Source: Eumeta japonica
Lineage: Eukaryota; Arthropoda; Insecta; Lepidoptera; Psychidae
DNA: 64,000 bases
Direction: 5' to 3'
NCBI GenBank assembly: GCA_005406025.1
Contig: BGZK01000018.1
Coordinates: 744,001-808,000 of the forward strand
Shown: positions 23,488-35,275 of the stretch, piece by piece
Numbering within the stretch: the stretch's first letter is position 1
Layout of the letters: every line of letters starts with the position of its first letter
Notes under the pieces: generated by a model
What the model was told of the DNA's origin: nothing
Databases searched by the model: none
What the model saw: the letters and a program-made list of their open reading frames with translations, nothing else
Program-made: the position numbers and the translations under genes

Positions 23488-23755
23488 CTCCGTAGCCCTC
23501 CTACAATCCTGTTCCTTATTTCAAATTGAAAATTTTGAACTATAAGTCGTCTACAATACTAGCCCAGTGCGAGTGGAAGTTGTCAACCTGGTTATAATCT
23601 CCGTTACTGACAGCTTGACGTACTATCTGAGCCATAGAGTTAATGGCTCACTTTAAGTTTATATAGTTAATTCATCCATAGTGGTCAGGATTCAAATCCA
23701 GTACTACTAAGCTATTGCCGCTCATAGACACCAACGCCAATTGGATGTACCGACA
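23488..23755 (+). repeat. Dispersed repeat family D, copy 2
   Basis: It begins CTCCGTAGCCCTCCTACAAT and continues with GTTCCTTATTTC, as in copy 1 at 18268. It is longer at the right, with CCCAGTGCGAGTGGAAGTTG, GTCAACCTGG and a short perfect hairpin TGAGCCAT / ATGGCTCA (23629-23651). GGATTCAAATCC at 23690 looks like a tRNA B box, but no A box is present upstream, so I do not call a tRNA. Confidence 0.5.
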
Positions 23756-26639
23756 TGAAATATTTATTAACTTAAATTTAATATGCGAGGTGAATCCGAG
23801 AGAGGACCCAAGCCAATGCGCGAGCATTGAATAGTTTATTTTATAAAGTAACTTTATTTCTTATTGTATTATTCTAAATGTTACTTTAAAAAACCACATA
23901 ATCAAGAGAACGAGAATAGATTCAGTAAGTCAGCAATCATACGTGTTTAAAAAATGTTTCAATAGATCGCGGAAAACATTATTAAGCCTATTCACACTTG
24001 CGTTAACGTATAAGGACAAAGGAACTTCTTTTCCCCATTGAAAGCATTAAGAGCACTACAGAAATTACGATTTAGTTTTTCGCTTACAGAACGGTTTTCA
24101 TTATTGTCAGAATATATATAATTATATTAATTTTTGGTACTCATGATAAAGAACGATTAAATTTTAGAAAAGTGGTAATATAAAGCGAGAATTAAAATAA
24201 ATTCACGGCGTGATCGGTCGTGCTTATTTGGGAAAGTTTCCAAGACTTTGAAGTCTAATTAATTAATATTTTAAACTTGTATTCACTTAAAATTTAATTA
24301 ATTTAGACTATATTGCTACATCTACAGAATAAAGTTCAATAAAATAGAACTTTAGAAAGTGAAATAATAATAACATAAAAATTGTACCATCACATGGAGA
24401 GTTTTAAAAGAAAGCTTATATAAGCGTTTATTGATTTCCTAAATGATTTAGGTCTAATTTTCTAAGGGATCGTTATGAAAATTAAGTAAAAACCTTTCTA
24501 ATAGCAAATAGGGTATTTGCTATCTTTCACCCTATTAGATTTAAAAAGCTAACAGCGCTAAATGCGAAAACTATGTAAAACACAAACTGAGAAAAAAAAC
24601 CATTTCATTCAGCACTAAATAACTTTACGTAAGAGACCGGGCGCGATTGCGACAAGCACCGCGACAAAATTAACAACTTACACGTTAACAGGGACGGCCA
24701 CTGTTTGTAAAGCTCCTCGCTAACTAGTCGAATTATACTATAGAAGTTGGGCGACTCGTTTGTAAACTAGTCACGAATCGTGAGAGAAATCGGACGACGG
24801 AGCTGTTCCCAGTTTTAACGACGCAACTTGAAGAATGGAAAATTCCCAGTTTAATTTTATATTCAGTCAGGGTGTTTTACACCTGCTTATGAAGTTATAA
24901 TATATGATTAATGTTAATTTAACCTGATAGAAGCTTAATACAAAACTGAATGAACCTAATATTAGACAAAAATTTAGAAAAATTAACGATTGTGCTAGTT
25001 AATTTTATTTAAATAGTCGTTCAAACGTAACATATACAGATTATTAAAAAACAAACACGTGTGGCACTCGGGGACTGCCGCGGTAAAGCTATTGCATAGT
25101 ACTTTTTATCAACTTACGCAATTATAATTATTTATTTATTTTATTTATGCAGTATTTTTTTGAGGAGGTGCCCTAACGCCGAAACTCTAAGCAGGCATGA
25201 GTCACCAGATTGAGGGGCGAAGAGATATTTCAAAAAGTCATTAAAAGTTCTGCTATTCATCGATAGATGGCAAAGTAATAAGTATCACCGCTGTGCCGGT
25301 CGGAGTGGGTGTTAGGTTATTTTCGTTACGGAATTTCTGGATTCGGTTTCCACGCTCAAGGCCCGCGATAGAAGCTATGAAATAGCTTAAAATTGTTTTA
25401 AAAAACCGTAAATTGATGTTATATATACTATAATTATTTAGAAAACATGCTTTACAAAATAGAAAAACTCATAATTAACATTCTTGTTTTTTCTATACAC
25501 GACCTTTTCCTTTTGTCTGAGTTTGTCTACATTTTTATTTACTACTCCTAGAATTGTTAGACGAAAGTATTATCAATGTAAACGGCAACAAACCAGGAGC
25601 GTTTGGACACTATATTTTTTTTAAATGTCTATCATACGACCACTGGCATCGTAGAGAATGGGAAACAACACTATAAGTTTTTATTCTATTTATTTGTTTA
25701 TCTATCTGTCTTTTTGCTTGTATACTTTTTGAAGTTTTGTATGAACATTAAAGTATGTTAATTGGGGGTTTTTACTGATTTTTGGCATACTTGTGTTTTT
25801 TTATGCGTACGTAGAGTTTAGAAATTTGTGGAAAACCAACTTCATGCGGACAAAGTTGCGAGAAATGCTAGTAATTTAAATTAGAACACGATACACTAAA
25901 GTACGTGCGCGACATAAGAACATGCAGGCATATAAGTACGCAGCGTTTAGCGCGAAGCTCAAATATCCATTCCATAATTTAGTGTGGAAAAGAAACAAGA
26001 GAATTTCATTAAAAAATGTACTTCATTTTCCACATTATAAGGACAAGATAATTTACAAGACAAGATAAAATAAATTCTGAAATAACGATTGTTATATTGT
26101 TTTAGATGCCGACGGTGTCATCTTTTTGAAGTTCAATTTTTTCGCACGTTTCAAATTATTATCAGCACACCATTATTTTATTTAAAATAAAGACTAGCTC
26201 CTTTGAAATTAAAATGAGTAATTTGTTGATGTTCATAAATAAATCATCGATTTTACAAGAATTCATCCTTAAGTATATAGCTGCTATTCGAGAAATAATT
26301 CCCGAGTGCAGCTGCACCTGGCGACCTCGATTCCCATAAATCTACTGTAAATTGCCAGCATAACTCTGATTGACGAAGGGTTTGCATCTATACTAATCTA
26401 TTATATCTATACTATACTAAACCTTTATGGCAACTGATTAATTCATCTTTCTTTAATAATTTGTGAAATCGATACTTTTAGAATAACGTTACTAGCTACT
26501 CTCTACGAATTGGAATTAAGTCAGCATACATCTTTACTTATTTACTTAGAAAATCTATCTAATTTTAAATCGTCAAGTGCACATTTTATTCAACGATAAA
26601 TGTAACTTATTTAGATTCTCTCTTACGCAACTTTCAGTT
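23756..26639. other. Mostly AT-rich stretch with one GC-richer patch
   Basis: Nothing coding. Bases 24632-24830 are GC-richer (GACCGGGCGCGATTGCGACA, GGGACGGCCACTG) and look unique. A quasi-palindrome lies at 24252-24309. A smaller perfect hairpin, ATAGCAAATA with loop GGG, is at 24501-24523. Confidence 0.45.
24252..24309. repeat. Quasi-palindrome, 23-base arms
   Basis: Bases 24252-24274 (AGTCTAATTAATTAATATTT...) are complementary to 24287-24309 except for two compensating one-base length differences, with a 12-base loop. Confidence 0.8.
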
Positions 26640-26689
26640 TTATGCATTAATGTGACGGAAATGTATTGTTGTAGATAATAGGGCAGTGT

Positions 26690-26880
26690 GCTGATATTAA
26701 AAAATATGTGTTGATGGGATATATAAGCCGACCAGCCATGATGACTAAAAGCGAAATCAAAATTAAAATTGGTTAAACAATAATAAATTGTAACTAATAA
26801 ATAAAATTTTGTCACTACTGTCTACATGGCGCTAATGCGTAGTGACGTCACAGGTTCCTAATACCCTCTCTGTTGAAATG
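26690..26880 (+). repeat. Dispersed repeat family H, copy 1
   Basis: TTGATGGGATATATAAGCC (26711) and CCATGATGACTAAAAGCGAA (26736) followed by AATTAAAATTGGTTAAA match 50858-50925 almost base for base. The ends are not defined. The 80-codon minus-strand frame at 26573-26815 lies across it and is not credible. Confidence 0.6.
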
Positions 26881-28185
26881 GAAATTTCAAACAGCCATAG
26901 TATATTTTACTTGGCAAAAAAAACCAAAACTGCATAAATAATTTATTTATCTGCTATACATAATCAAAATACGCCTCCTTTTCTTTAAAAAAATTTAATA
27001 TATTTTGACTATACTATAACTAAGAGAACCAGTAGCTGCCATAATTCTCGATTACGCGGTATTACCTAGTAGTAAATGTCAACTACCCTTGTCGTAATTC
27101 ATACATCCTTTTTCTTTTCAAAATTTACGTCACGTTGCCGATGTTGTTTACAGTTGTTGACTGTCCAGTGACGCACGAACTACACCAGCGTCTAGCAAAG
27201 CTTAGTAGTGGGTAGCAATTCCGCACATTTTAGAATTTAAATGAAATTTTACTACTATATTGATTTCCTTTAAGGTCGAGGAGAACGCAAGAGACTCCAT
27301 CGGGCTAGTTTTTTCACATACGAAACTTAAATCTGTCACATGGATATAAAACTATTATTATTATTGCTGTTTTTATTATTTGCATATCCATTTATACATT
27401 AGTCAGTTTTTTCATGAATAAGACCTTAATATTCTGTTTTAGATGGATTTTTATTTAAATTTATTGCCTTATTTAGAGTTTTATTATAAAAAAAAATAAT
27501 GCCCATAGAAGGATTTTATGTCTGAATCACAAAAATGTTCATGTTTTGCTTTTATATATATATACACTGCTGTAGTAACCTACAATAAAGAAAAAAATAA
27601 TGTTTTTGCCTTCATATATATTACTTATATTGTTAATAAATTGACCATATACTGTAAGAATGTTTCTTATTTTAAAGTGAATTCTTAAATTGTCTTAATT
27701 AATAAATAGCTGAGATCGCTCTGTTTTGTATAAGGAATGTTTTTTGTATGTTAGTAGCCTTACTCCAAAGTAAAATATCGTACGGCATAATTAAAATTAA
27801 TCACTCTAGCTGTCTTGCCATTGATGCATCAATTATTCGCCTTACATGCAAAAGTAGCAGAGTGTATTTTATCTGTCACTCTAATAAGTGAATTCTACTG
27901 TAAGTTTTAATCCATGCCTACAGTACTGTAAGTTTTAATGCCTAGAAATATTTTGTTAATGTTTATGCTGATGTTTAGTTTAGTATATTACCTCAAATTT
28001 TTTAAATTGACATAAATTTGTCGAACATTAAAGAAAGCTAATTTTATTGGCGTCGCTTCAATACGAAATCTTGGAAAATATAAAGTTTATTTTGATAAAT
28101 TTCTCTTCATTTCTGTTAATTTACATACAAGTAAAATGACATCAGTAAATAGCACTATAGCACTATGTTGACAATTTACACCTTA
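26881..28185. other. AT-rich stretch, nothing recognised
   Basis: Bases 27040-27330 are less AT-rich (CCAGTGACGCACGAACTACA) but hold no frame or repeat that I recognise. Confidence 0.45.
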
Positions 28186-28870
28186 CACCTTAGTCTTACT
28201 GACATTTACTTTCATACCTATTCCTTAAGAGAATCATTCATTTTAGTTACTATATTCCACAGCTCGCACGTCGACGGCGAAAGGATTACTTAGTTGTCGG
28301 ACGACTACAGGAGGCATTCGACATTTATTGTCTTTCAAATCATACAAATAGCTATCCATGAATAGGTTGAATAGCCATGGTGAAGCTACACATCCCTCTC
28401 TGACACCCTTTCGGATGTCAAACCAGTAAATGTATGCCCCATTCATTCTGATGCAAGTACTGAAGCCCCTGTATAGCGATTGCAGTGCCTGTATCAATCC
28501 GCTACTCACACCATGCATGGAGACGATTCTCCATAGATCATTTCTTTTCACTCTTACACAAGATTTTTACATATTTACGAAAATATAAAATACCTTTTGG
28601 CCGCTGGCCAAAATTTTTTTCTGCGATGTTTCGCAGAGAAAAAAATTGGTCCGTACACCCAATTCCTTTTCAAAATCCTGCTTGTACGTCCTAAATGTTG
28701 TTTTCAGTCTCATTCACAACTGTTTCGATAATGATTTTCACATACAGTTTGCCAACGACGCTGAGGAGGCTTATAGGGCGGTAATTCATTTGCATTAAAA
28801 AAATATTTTAATACTATGAATCTAGTGAATCTCCCTTTTAGCGCTTTCGGTACCTTTTGCACGTACAAGA
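28186..28870 (-). pseudogene. Non-LTR retrotransposon fossil L1a: reverse transcriptase N-terminal and palm part
   Basis: Read on the minus strand the segment encodes MQMNYRPISLLSVVGKLYVK (28795 downward), the entry motif of non-LTR reverse transcriptases. Then comes AGF*KGIGCTDQFFSLRNIA (about 28675-28615), and RNDLWRIVSMHGVSSGLIQA with ALQSLYRGFSTCIRMNGAY, RKGVREGCVASPWLFNLFMD (28548-28340) in a 102-codon frame. The normal motif there is GVRQGC with Gln, here Glu. The YADD box region is degraded (NPFAVDVRAVE). The fragment ends with MKVNVSKTKV (28215-28186), after which similarity stops. The protein copied element RNA into DNA at the insertion site. The clade is not assigned. Together with 40515-41210 it covers most of the reverse transcriptase and C-terminal region. 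Confidence 0.88.
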
Positions 28871-29059
28871 CTGTGGGACATAAAATATGACACTACTTGA
28901 TTTTTTTCACAAAATGTTATCAAATCGAACACGATATTGTTCAAAAATTATGTTCAGTGTGGGAATCATCGATATTGGTCTGTAGTTAGTCTTTCTTATC
29001 ATCTAGTTTAAAAAAAGTCCTGCAATACATTAGGATATATAGCTGATAAATATAATATT
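28871..29059. other. AT-rich stretch, nothing recognised
   Basis: No signal seen. Confidence 0.5.
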
Positions 29060-29290
29060 ATGATGTGGATTACAGATTTTATTACTTTTCGCCATGTTTG
29101 CCGCGTCTATTATAGACGCGTGTGGACACAACGTCAGGACACACAGTCCTGGCAACCAAAAAAACTGATACCTCCCTATAAGGAATGCTATGTTAATTTA
29201 GAGCAATTGCGAATTTCACAATCGCCATTTGATACGGAACCCTGAACGTAGTAGTCCGAGTGTCACCTTGGCCGGTTTTTTTCAATTATT
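29060..29290 (-). repeat. Dispersed repeat with GGCCAAG-type head, inverted
   Basis: Read on the minus strand it starts AAAAAAACCGGCCAAGGTGA and CACTCGGACT, then AGGGTTCCGTATC. This is the head of a repeat very common in Lepidoptera and similar to the start of the copy at 60690. The distal part is unusually rich in small hairpins: CGCGTCTAT / ATAGACGCG around a single base at 29102-29120, and CAGGAC / GTCCTG at 29132-29149. Confidence 0.6.
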
Positions 29291-29849
29291 CCATAGAAAT
29301 ATATTTTTACACAAAGATGAAAACATGAAACATTGAAGATTTCAACACAATTTGGAAACAAATCAAATCAAATTATTTCATTTCATTTCAAATCAAATAA
29401 AATTAAAACAAACCAAATTCGTAGATAATAGGAATTACACTTGAAATACGCCATTATCCTATTCTTTTGATATTAACATTACTACCCATTCCAAATGATG
29501 ATTCATGCTGTTTTTAAAATATGCTGAACAAATAAAATAAAATGACATAATCCAACTTTAAAACGGGCCTATCACGGTTATTCCCAAAGGGGGACTCGAT
29601 ACTGTGTTCTACATGCAGAGCGTAGGTTACATCAATCCAATTTAGTTCCCTGGGACGACACCAGGTGACTGCTTCCGCCCTATTTCCCGCGTACGTGTAA
29701 TATACATGAGCACTGGGGACAAAGGCCTGATTGATGCCTCTCTGTAATAATTATTAAAATATCGGAAAACCCTAATAATCATTATATTAATAATTATGGA
29801 TGCATACTTTGTACAATGCATTTCACTTAAACCAGCACAGATGAACTTA
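29291..29849. other. AT-rich stretch with AAATC/ATTTC microsatellite
   Basis: Bases 29351-29405 are AAATC units followed by inverted ATTTC units (CAAATCAAATCAAATT, TTTCATTTCATTTC, CAAATCAAATAAAATT). The rest is featureless, except 29570-29720, which is less AT-rich and unassigned. Confidence 0.55.
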
Positions 29850-30725
29850 AAGAAACAATCAAGTAGTTGTTTATGAAGTTTGTTTAAACAATTATTTAAA
29901 CAGGTTTATGAAAGCGTTCTTTTTATTTTTATAAAAATTATTTTAAATCACATTTTTTATTTATCGAGTAATTGTAACTTTATAATTCATTTAGTTACTT
30001 TGCATGTGGACTAAGCCATGGTCAATAAAATTGGCCAGGCATCATCTTTACTTTTGCACAAAGTACATAGAAAAGGAATATTCCGATTTCCAATTTATTG
30101 TCCGAAGGTAATCATTTCAGGTTTTTACATTTTTACTTGAAGTGTAACTATCAAATTATTAAAAAAAAATGAAATTTGTTATTCCTATTCTTTATATATA
30201 AGAGTACTGCGATTCATGCTGATAACATTTTTTGAATCATTCTGATGTCTTACTGCTAAGATGGTCACTTTGAATATGTAAACGAATGAAAATACGTAGG
30301 CAGATTACTGAGTAATTATAATCTTGTGTAACTATACTAAATTTTACTAATATCCATTGAAGAATAGTTTCTGGCGACAATTGCAGAATAACTCTCTAAC
30401 TCCTAATCGTTAAGAAGTGCTGTGGCTTCCATCATCATCTCAGCAACATGAGATGGTGACTACCAGTAATAAAACTTGAATAACTTAAAAGAGCTTAAAT
30501 ACACTAAAGTGCTTATGACATTTGCAGATATACTTCGTTTTAACTAGGCATCCATCATTAGATTTTGACTTGGTGACTACGCGACCATTTAGAGAGTATA
30601 ACCCTTTTAAATAAAAAAGAATATTTAAAAATTACTGTACAATAGACGAAGTTGTCCTGAACATACATAAAAAATACATACGTATTACAGAATTTCTCTC
30701 TTTTTTTGAAGTTGGTTAAAAATAA
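29850..30725 (+). repeat. Dispersed repeat family A, copy 2
   Basis: Same order of blocks as copy 1 at 6746: ATTTTTTATTTATCGAGTAA (29952), AAGCCATGGTCAATAAAATT (30013), ACTTTTGCACAAAG (30050), AAGTGCTGTGGCTTCCATCA (30415), AGATTTTGACTTGGTGACTA (30559), and the closing TTTTTTTGAAGTTGGTTAAA (30700). About 875 bases against 755 in copy 1. No coding capacity. Confidence 0.75.
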
Positions 30726-32234
30726 ATAATTTTGTTAATTATTAATAAACTAACCTGTATAATTTATGTCTTTGTGCGGCTTTGTCGATCTTCACAGTTA
30801 AAGTCACGGAACTGTGTAATATCCACCGCTAAATTTCTTCCGATTTGCTGTCCAAAGTATGTTCCTTCAGTATTCATTGTGACCGGAACCGATGTAAGGA
30901 GCGGAGTGTCTGTACACTTTGTTTACGAAAAATCTCATCATACGACGTTTGTTATAAGTTTATGGAATATTAAATTTTATACCAGTGAGTATTTGGATAT
31001 TGTGTTAGTCTAGGCTTAGTCTGAATACGATACCGGTCATAAATAACATGAATTTTATGCGCACACTTTGGTGGCATTGATGATGACGCAATATGACTAT
31101 TTATGTTTTATGGAGACAAGTGACGGCAGGATTTTGGTTACATAATACACATTTTTAAAACAAAACAAGTACTAGATTTGACTGGTCGTTGTTTCGATAA
31201 ACCAAAATATTATTTCGAGATACGTAAAGGAAATTGAGATATTTCAATATACATTTTAGGTCATTTGAATGAACGTCCTATGTAATAATTTCTTCTACAT
31301 TCGTCAATCTATTATCTGGGTATTAAATTGAGAACGCCAATTAATCCAATCTATCTACGAACATACAATCTACGTAATTTATAACTAAACTTGTTTTAAA
31401 TATTATGTCCCCCGTCAAAAGGGGTCATTAAAACTCATATCGTTGTCATTGTAAATAACTACTAATGGGGTGTGTTATAATGCAACACGTCGCGCTAATC
31501 CCGGGTGTGGAATATTCGCAGAGAATGCAACTGAACCGAGTTACGCATACCGCGGCGTCCACTAACCGTATACGTACCGTTTGGTATCAGAGCATGTTTA
31601 ATGAGAGCGGAATGTGTTTCCAAATTTACCTTAATGCACTTACCTGTCGACTAGCAAAGACATCGTACATGTAGGACTCTTACGATTATTGATCGAAAAG
31701 CAATCTAAACACATATCTTTATATATTAAATAGTCGTATGAAAGAATTCTGTTCGATTTTTTAACTTTCATTCCATTGTCGTTATATTAAAATCTCGAGT
31801 GATGAATCAGTTACATCACAGTACATCATCACAGCATAGCTTCTGTAGCATAGTAATGCTGTAGAATTACTGTGGTCCAGAAACTGCTTACGCATCGAAA
31901 TGTCGTAGCTTATATCGATACAATCTTTCTGATGCTACGTAACATCAATGAATAGACCGAATAACGTGAACATCTGACCCTTTATTATATATATTAATAA
32001 TAACGCGACTCAGAAGGTAGGAACACCTTTTGCCATACAAAGGTATATAATTTAATTGAATATCACTAAAAAGATTACAAGTAAAATATTTTCGCTTGTA
32101 ATGTCTGCTAACATTACATTCATTGTTAGAACATTAATTTTAGTAATATAATATTTAGTGCAAATTTTTTTTATTAATTTCGTTTTGTTTAATAGTCCTT
32201 AATAATTTCCTTTATTGCTTTATTTAAATGTTCC
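30726..32234. other. AT-rich to moderate stretch with a 69-codon frame
   Basis: The frame 31465-31674 (MGCVIMQHVALIPGVEYSQR...) is less AT-rich than its flanks and has a codon-like composition, but shows no domain and no splice or promoter context. A 93-codon frame at 30732-31013 is AT-rich and unconvincing. Bases 31081-31096 repeat the phrase at 12353. Otherwise nothing recognised. Confidence 0.35.
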
Positions 32235-33060
32235 GTCCAATATTAATAATTTTTGAATTTGAATAGATAAATTTAGAAGATTTGATCAGAGTATTTAATA
32301 TGTTAACTTTCAAAAACCTGTTGATCCGCATAGTCTGCCCTTTAAAATTAAAAACTCTGTCATCGAATGTATTGAGCCAAACTTGGCGTTTTTGTATTAC
32401 AAATGTCAGGATGATGGCATGATTCCTGACTTGGTGAAAGAAAGCAATATTGTTCCCATATTCAAAGTTAAAAAGTAAAGCAAACACTTTAAATTTTAGG
32501 CCTGTATTCAAACCACCGATGCTTAGTAAAATATTTGAAAAATTGATCGTTAATTCAACTGCTATCACAATTTAATAGTGATATTTTAACATTCAAAAAA
32601 CAGTTCGATGTCTCACGGGATCGCTCAACAATGGACACTGGCGTTGAGGTTGTTGCATAAATTTTAGAAGCCTGGGAGGACTCGCGGTATGCGATAGGAG
32701 TGTGTTAGGATCTTTTTAAGGCGTGTGACCGTGGAAATCGCGAAACACTGATCAAGTAACTACCTCATTACGAGATTATGGACCGTACACTCGACCTTCT
32801 GAACTACATTTGATTAACAAGTTTGACGGATCGATGTAGATGACACGACACCGTTTGGATCCATGGTCCATACGGGGGTACCGCAGTATCCACTCCTTGG
32901 TGGGTTTTTGTCTCTAGCTTATATTAATTACTTACCTAGCCCTGTTAGGAATGTTGATGAGATAGTAACGCTTCCAGAATATATCGCACTGCTGTTTAAT
33001 GTCAATAGATTTATAATAGTTCTATATTTGATTGTCATTCTGTATCATTTGATTTGAAAA
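32235..33060 (+). pseudogene. jockey-like non-LTR reverse transcriptase fossil
   Basis: With frameshifts the plus strand encodes PFKIKNSVIECIEPNLAFLY and GMIPDLVKESNIVPIFKVKK (about 32337-32478), NTLNFRPVFKPPMLSKIFEK (32485-32545), and DRSTMDTGVEVVA*ILEAWE followed by DSRYAIGVC*DLFKACD (32620-32730). Next come ETLIK*LPHYEIMDRTLDLL, then HTGVPQYPLLGGFLSLAYIN (32866-32925) and LPSPVRNVDEIV. These are the motif blocks of jockey-clade reverse transcriptases: NFRPIS, RSTxD, DLSKAFD, GVPQGS, FADDTSLLF. The FADD catalytic box is destroyed (LPEYIALLF, about 32970). The 114-codon minus-strand frame over 32224-32568 is its shadow. Both ends are missing; inactive. Confidence 0.87.
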
Positions 33061-35079
33061 GAACTTCATTCAAGTTTCTTGGTCGTTGTCATCGAGGGTT
33101 AACAGTTTTGCCAACACGTACAGATGACAGTTTCAAAAAACAGTAAATTTTAAAACAATTATGAATTATTTAAATGTTATGACGTATTCCAAGCATTATT
33201 ATATAATCTGCTAAATAAAGATATTTTTAATTTAATTTTCTATACAAACCCCTTCAAGTTTGAGAAACCGCAGGTCAATCCGGTCGCCATACTTTAGTAC
33301 GTAGTTCTAAACTATTTACTAAAGTATTGGGACGAACACGCTGTCCCGTTTAGGCGTAACTTTGAAATTCACTTACGCGCGACATTCACCACTACATATT
33401 GACGTCATCGAACCTCTTTCATTACCAAGAGGATTATAATTCTAACTTTAGGCACAGGATTCATTTATCTATTAATGAACTGATTCAAAGAAATCTACTA
33501 ACATTAACAGGAAGTTCTTTAGCCATGACAAGCTTAGACAATAAATTAAGATACACATATATGTATGTAACAGATCTATTTATCTGCAATAAATTATTTG
33601 TATAACATAGTATTAAGTGAACTATGCAAAACTTTAAAATGAATTTGGTATTTTCGGTATGACGTTGAATTTAACAATGTCCTAGTAAAATGTAGAAATC
33701 ACGATACCAAATGTAGGTGATGATAGTGGAATAATGAAAAATACATTGTGGCAGCGAATTATATCTGGAAATGACAAATGATAACAAAAACTAACCGTAT
33801 AAACTTACTAAAAACTATTTTGAGTTTTGACAGATTTTACCGAATTTTATCCAAAACCGAAACGTGGGTTATATCTGTCCGAAAGTTATATTATTTAACA
33901 AATATACGAAGAATCAATAAAATTAGTTGACTTATTCTTAAATATGATATTTTACTAAATGCATAGCGAGTTTAGCTGTAATAGTAAAAGACTCAGATGC
34001 TTATACTCACTGAAAAACGTGTAAAATTGCGTACTTTAATTAGTATTAAAATACAATATAATTTTGATTTAATATTATTCGAGCAGGTTTATATGCATGA
34101 ATCTCCTATTCTCAATACCTTTGTTTATTTTTTTTTAATATCAAAGAGAGTTTACTAAAAATCTTAAGTATGTGCCTATCATTCTCTTCGTTTGATTTTG
34201 GGAAAGTTAGGAATAGTTGAAATCATTACTATAGTACGTCAATTTAATCTAGCGTCTTTACATCACTGTATTGCAAGGACACACCCTCCCACAATTTCAA
34301 ATTCAGGAAGCTTGGTTATGGTGGATTTTTTTTCATTCTCATTTTCAGTTTTGACACAAATCGAAATCAGCTCTTGACCCGGACAAAACCAGCACGGGCG
34401 GCTCAAGCCTTAAAGTTCGCAATTTATTTTCTAATTCTACACCATGATATTTATTAGTATTTTAGTATGAATACCTTACTTCGTCAAGTATTCAATGATT
34501 ATCCATAAATTGGACCGACATATCTACTCTTTCATTTTTCTTCCGTCTGGCCCTGCAATAAACGCAACCTGTATAATTAGAATAAAACATTAATATGTTG
34601 TCGAAGCGCATCAGGTAAATATCTAATGATTGTGAGCGATTTATAAATCGATTCCGTATTACACTCTTACTACTTCCATTATTATTTCAAATAGGAATGA
34701 CTTCTTTGCGACTTCTAATAAAGCGTTCGTTTGAATTGATAATTTCAACTTAAACCGTTCGATATTGTTATTAAATATTGTACTTGTAGATGTCGTGTGT
34801 TTGTTGTACATTGAACGATAAATAATCATCTTTTTATATCTACGGAACAAAGAAAAAAATAGAATACGCGAACTGGAACTTATGACCCTATCACTTTAAA
34901 AATATTCTTATTCTACTAGACTTAATGATATTAGTGCAATATCATTTAAAAGTATTATTGTATACTTTCGATAATACAATATTTTGAACCAGATTTAAAG
35001 CAACGTTACTTTAACAAAGTGCATTAATCTCTGTGTGAAGACTAAAAAATAATAATAATATATAATAGCATGGTTCTCA
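33061..35079. other. AT-rich stretch, nothing recognised
   Basis: Several 61-68-codon frames lack any recognisable feature. Confidence 0.5.
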
Positions 35080-35275
35080 AGGTGACGAGCTGCAGTGTCG
35101 ACCTGGTTAAAAGCAGGTTTGCAGCACGTGGTCACTAATACACAATAGCCAAGCGTGGTGATTATAACAAAGCTCTCCTATGACGACCGCACTAAATGAA
35201 CGGCCCCAAATCACCGAGAGGAGGGCTATGTCCAGCCGTAGCCGTTCGATGGCTGAATAAAGCAAATGAACGAAA
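35080..35275 (+). repeat. Truncated 3' end of a non-LTR retrotransposon
   Basis: GCCAAGCGTGGTGATTATAA (35149) leads to AAGCTCTCCTATGACGACCG (35171), GAGGAGGGCTATGTCCAGCC (35218) and CGATGGCTGAATAAAGCAAA (35249). The end phrase GGGCTATGTCCAGC ... ATGGCTGA followed by a short simple tail is the 3' end I associate with a common lepidopteran LINE. Only this tail is present, as expected of a 5'-truncated insertion. Confidence 0.65.

Noticed and set aside
23680..23705. B-box-like GGATTCAAATCC as sign of a tRNA gene
   Set aside because: No A box or cloverleaf-forming upstream arm at the right distance.
28485..28694. 69-codon plus-strand frame
   Set aside because: Antisense to the L1a reverse transcriptase fossil, which carries recognisable motifs on the minus strand.
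32224..32568. 114-codon minus-strand frame, the longest in the window
   Set aside because: It is antisense to the jockey-like reverse transcriptase fossil, whose motifs are clear on the plus strand.
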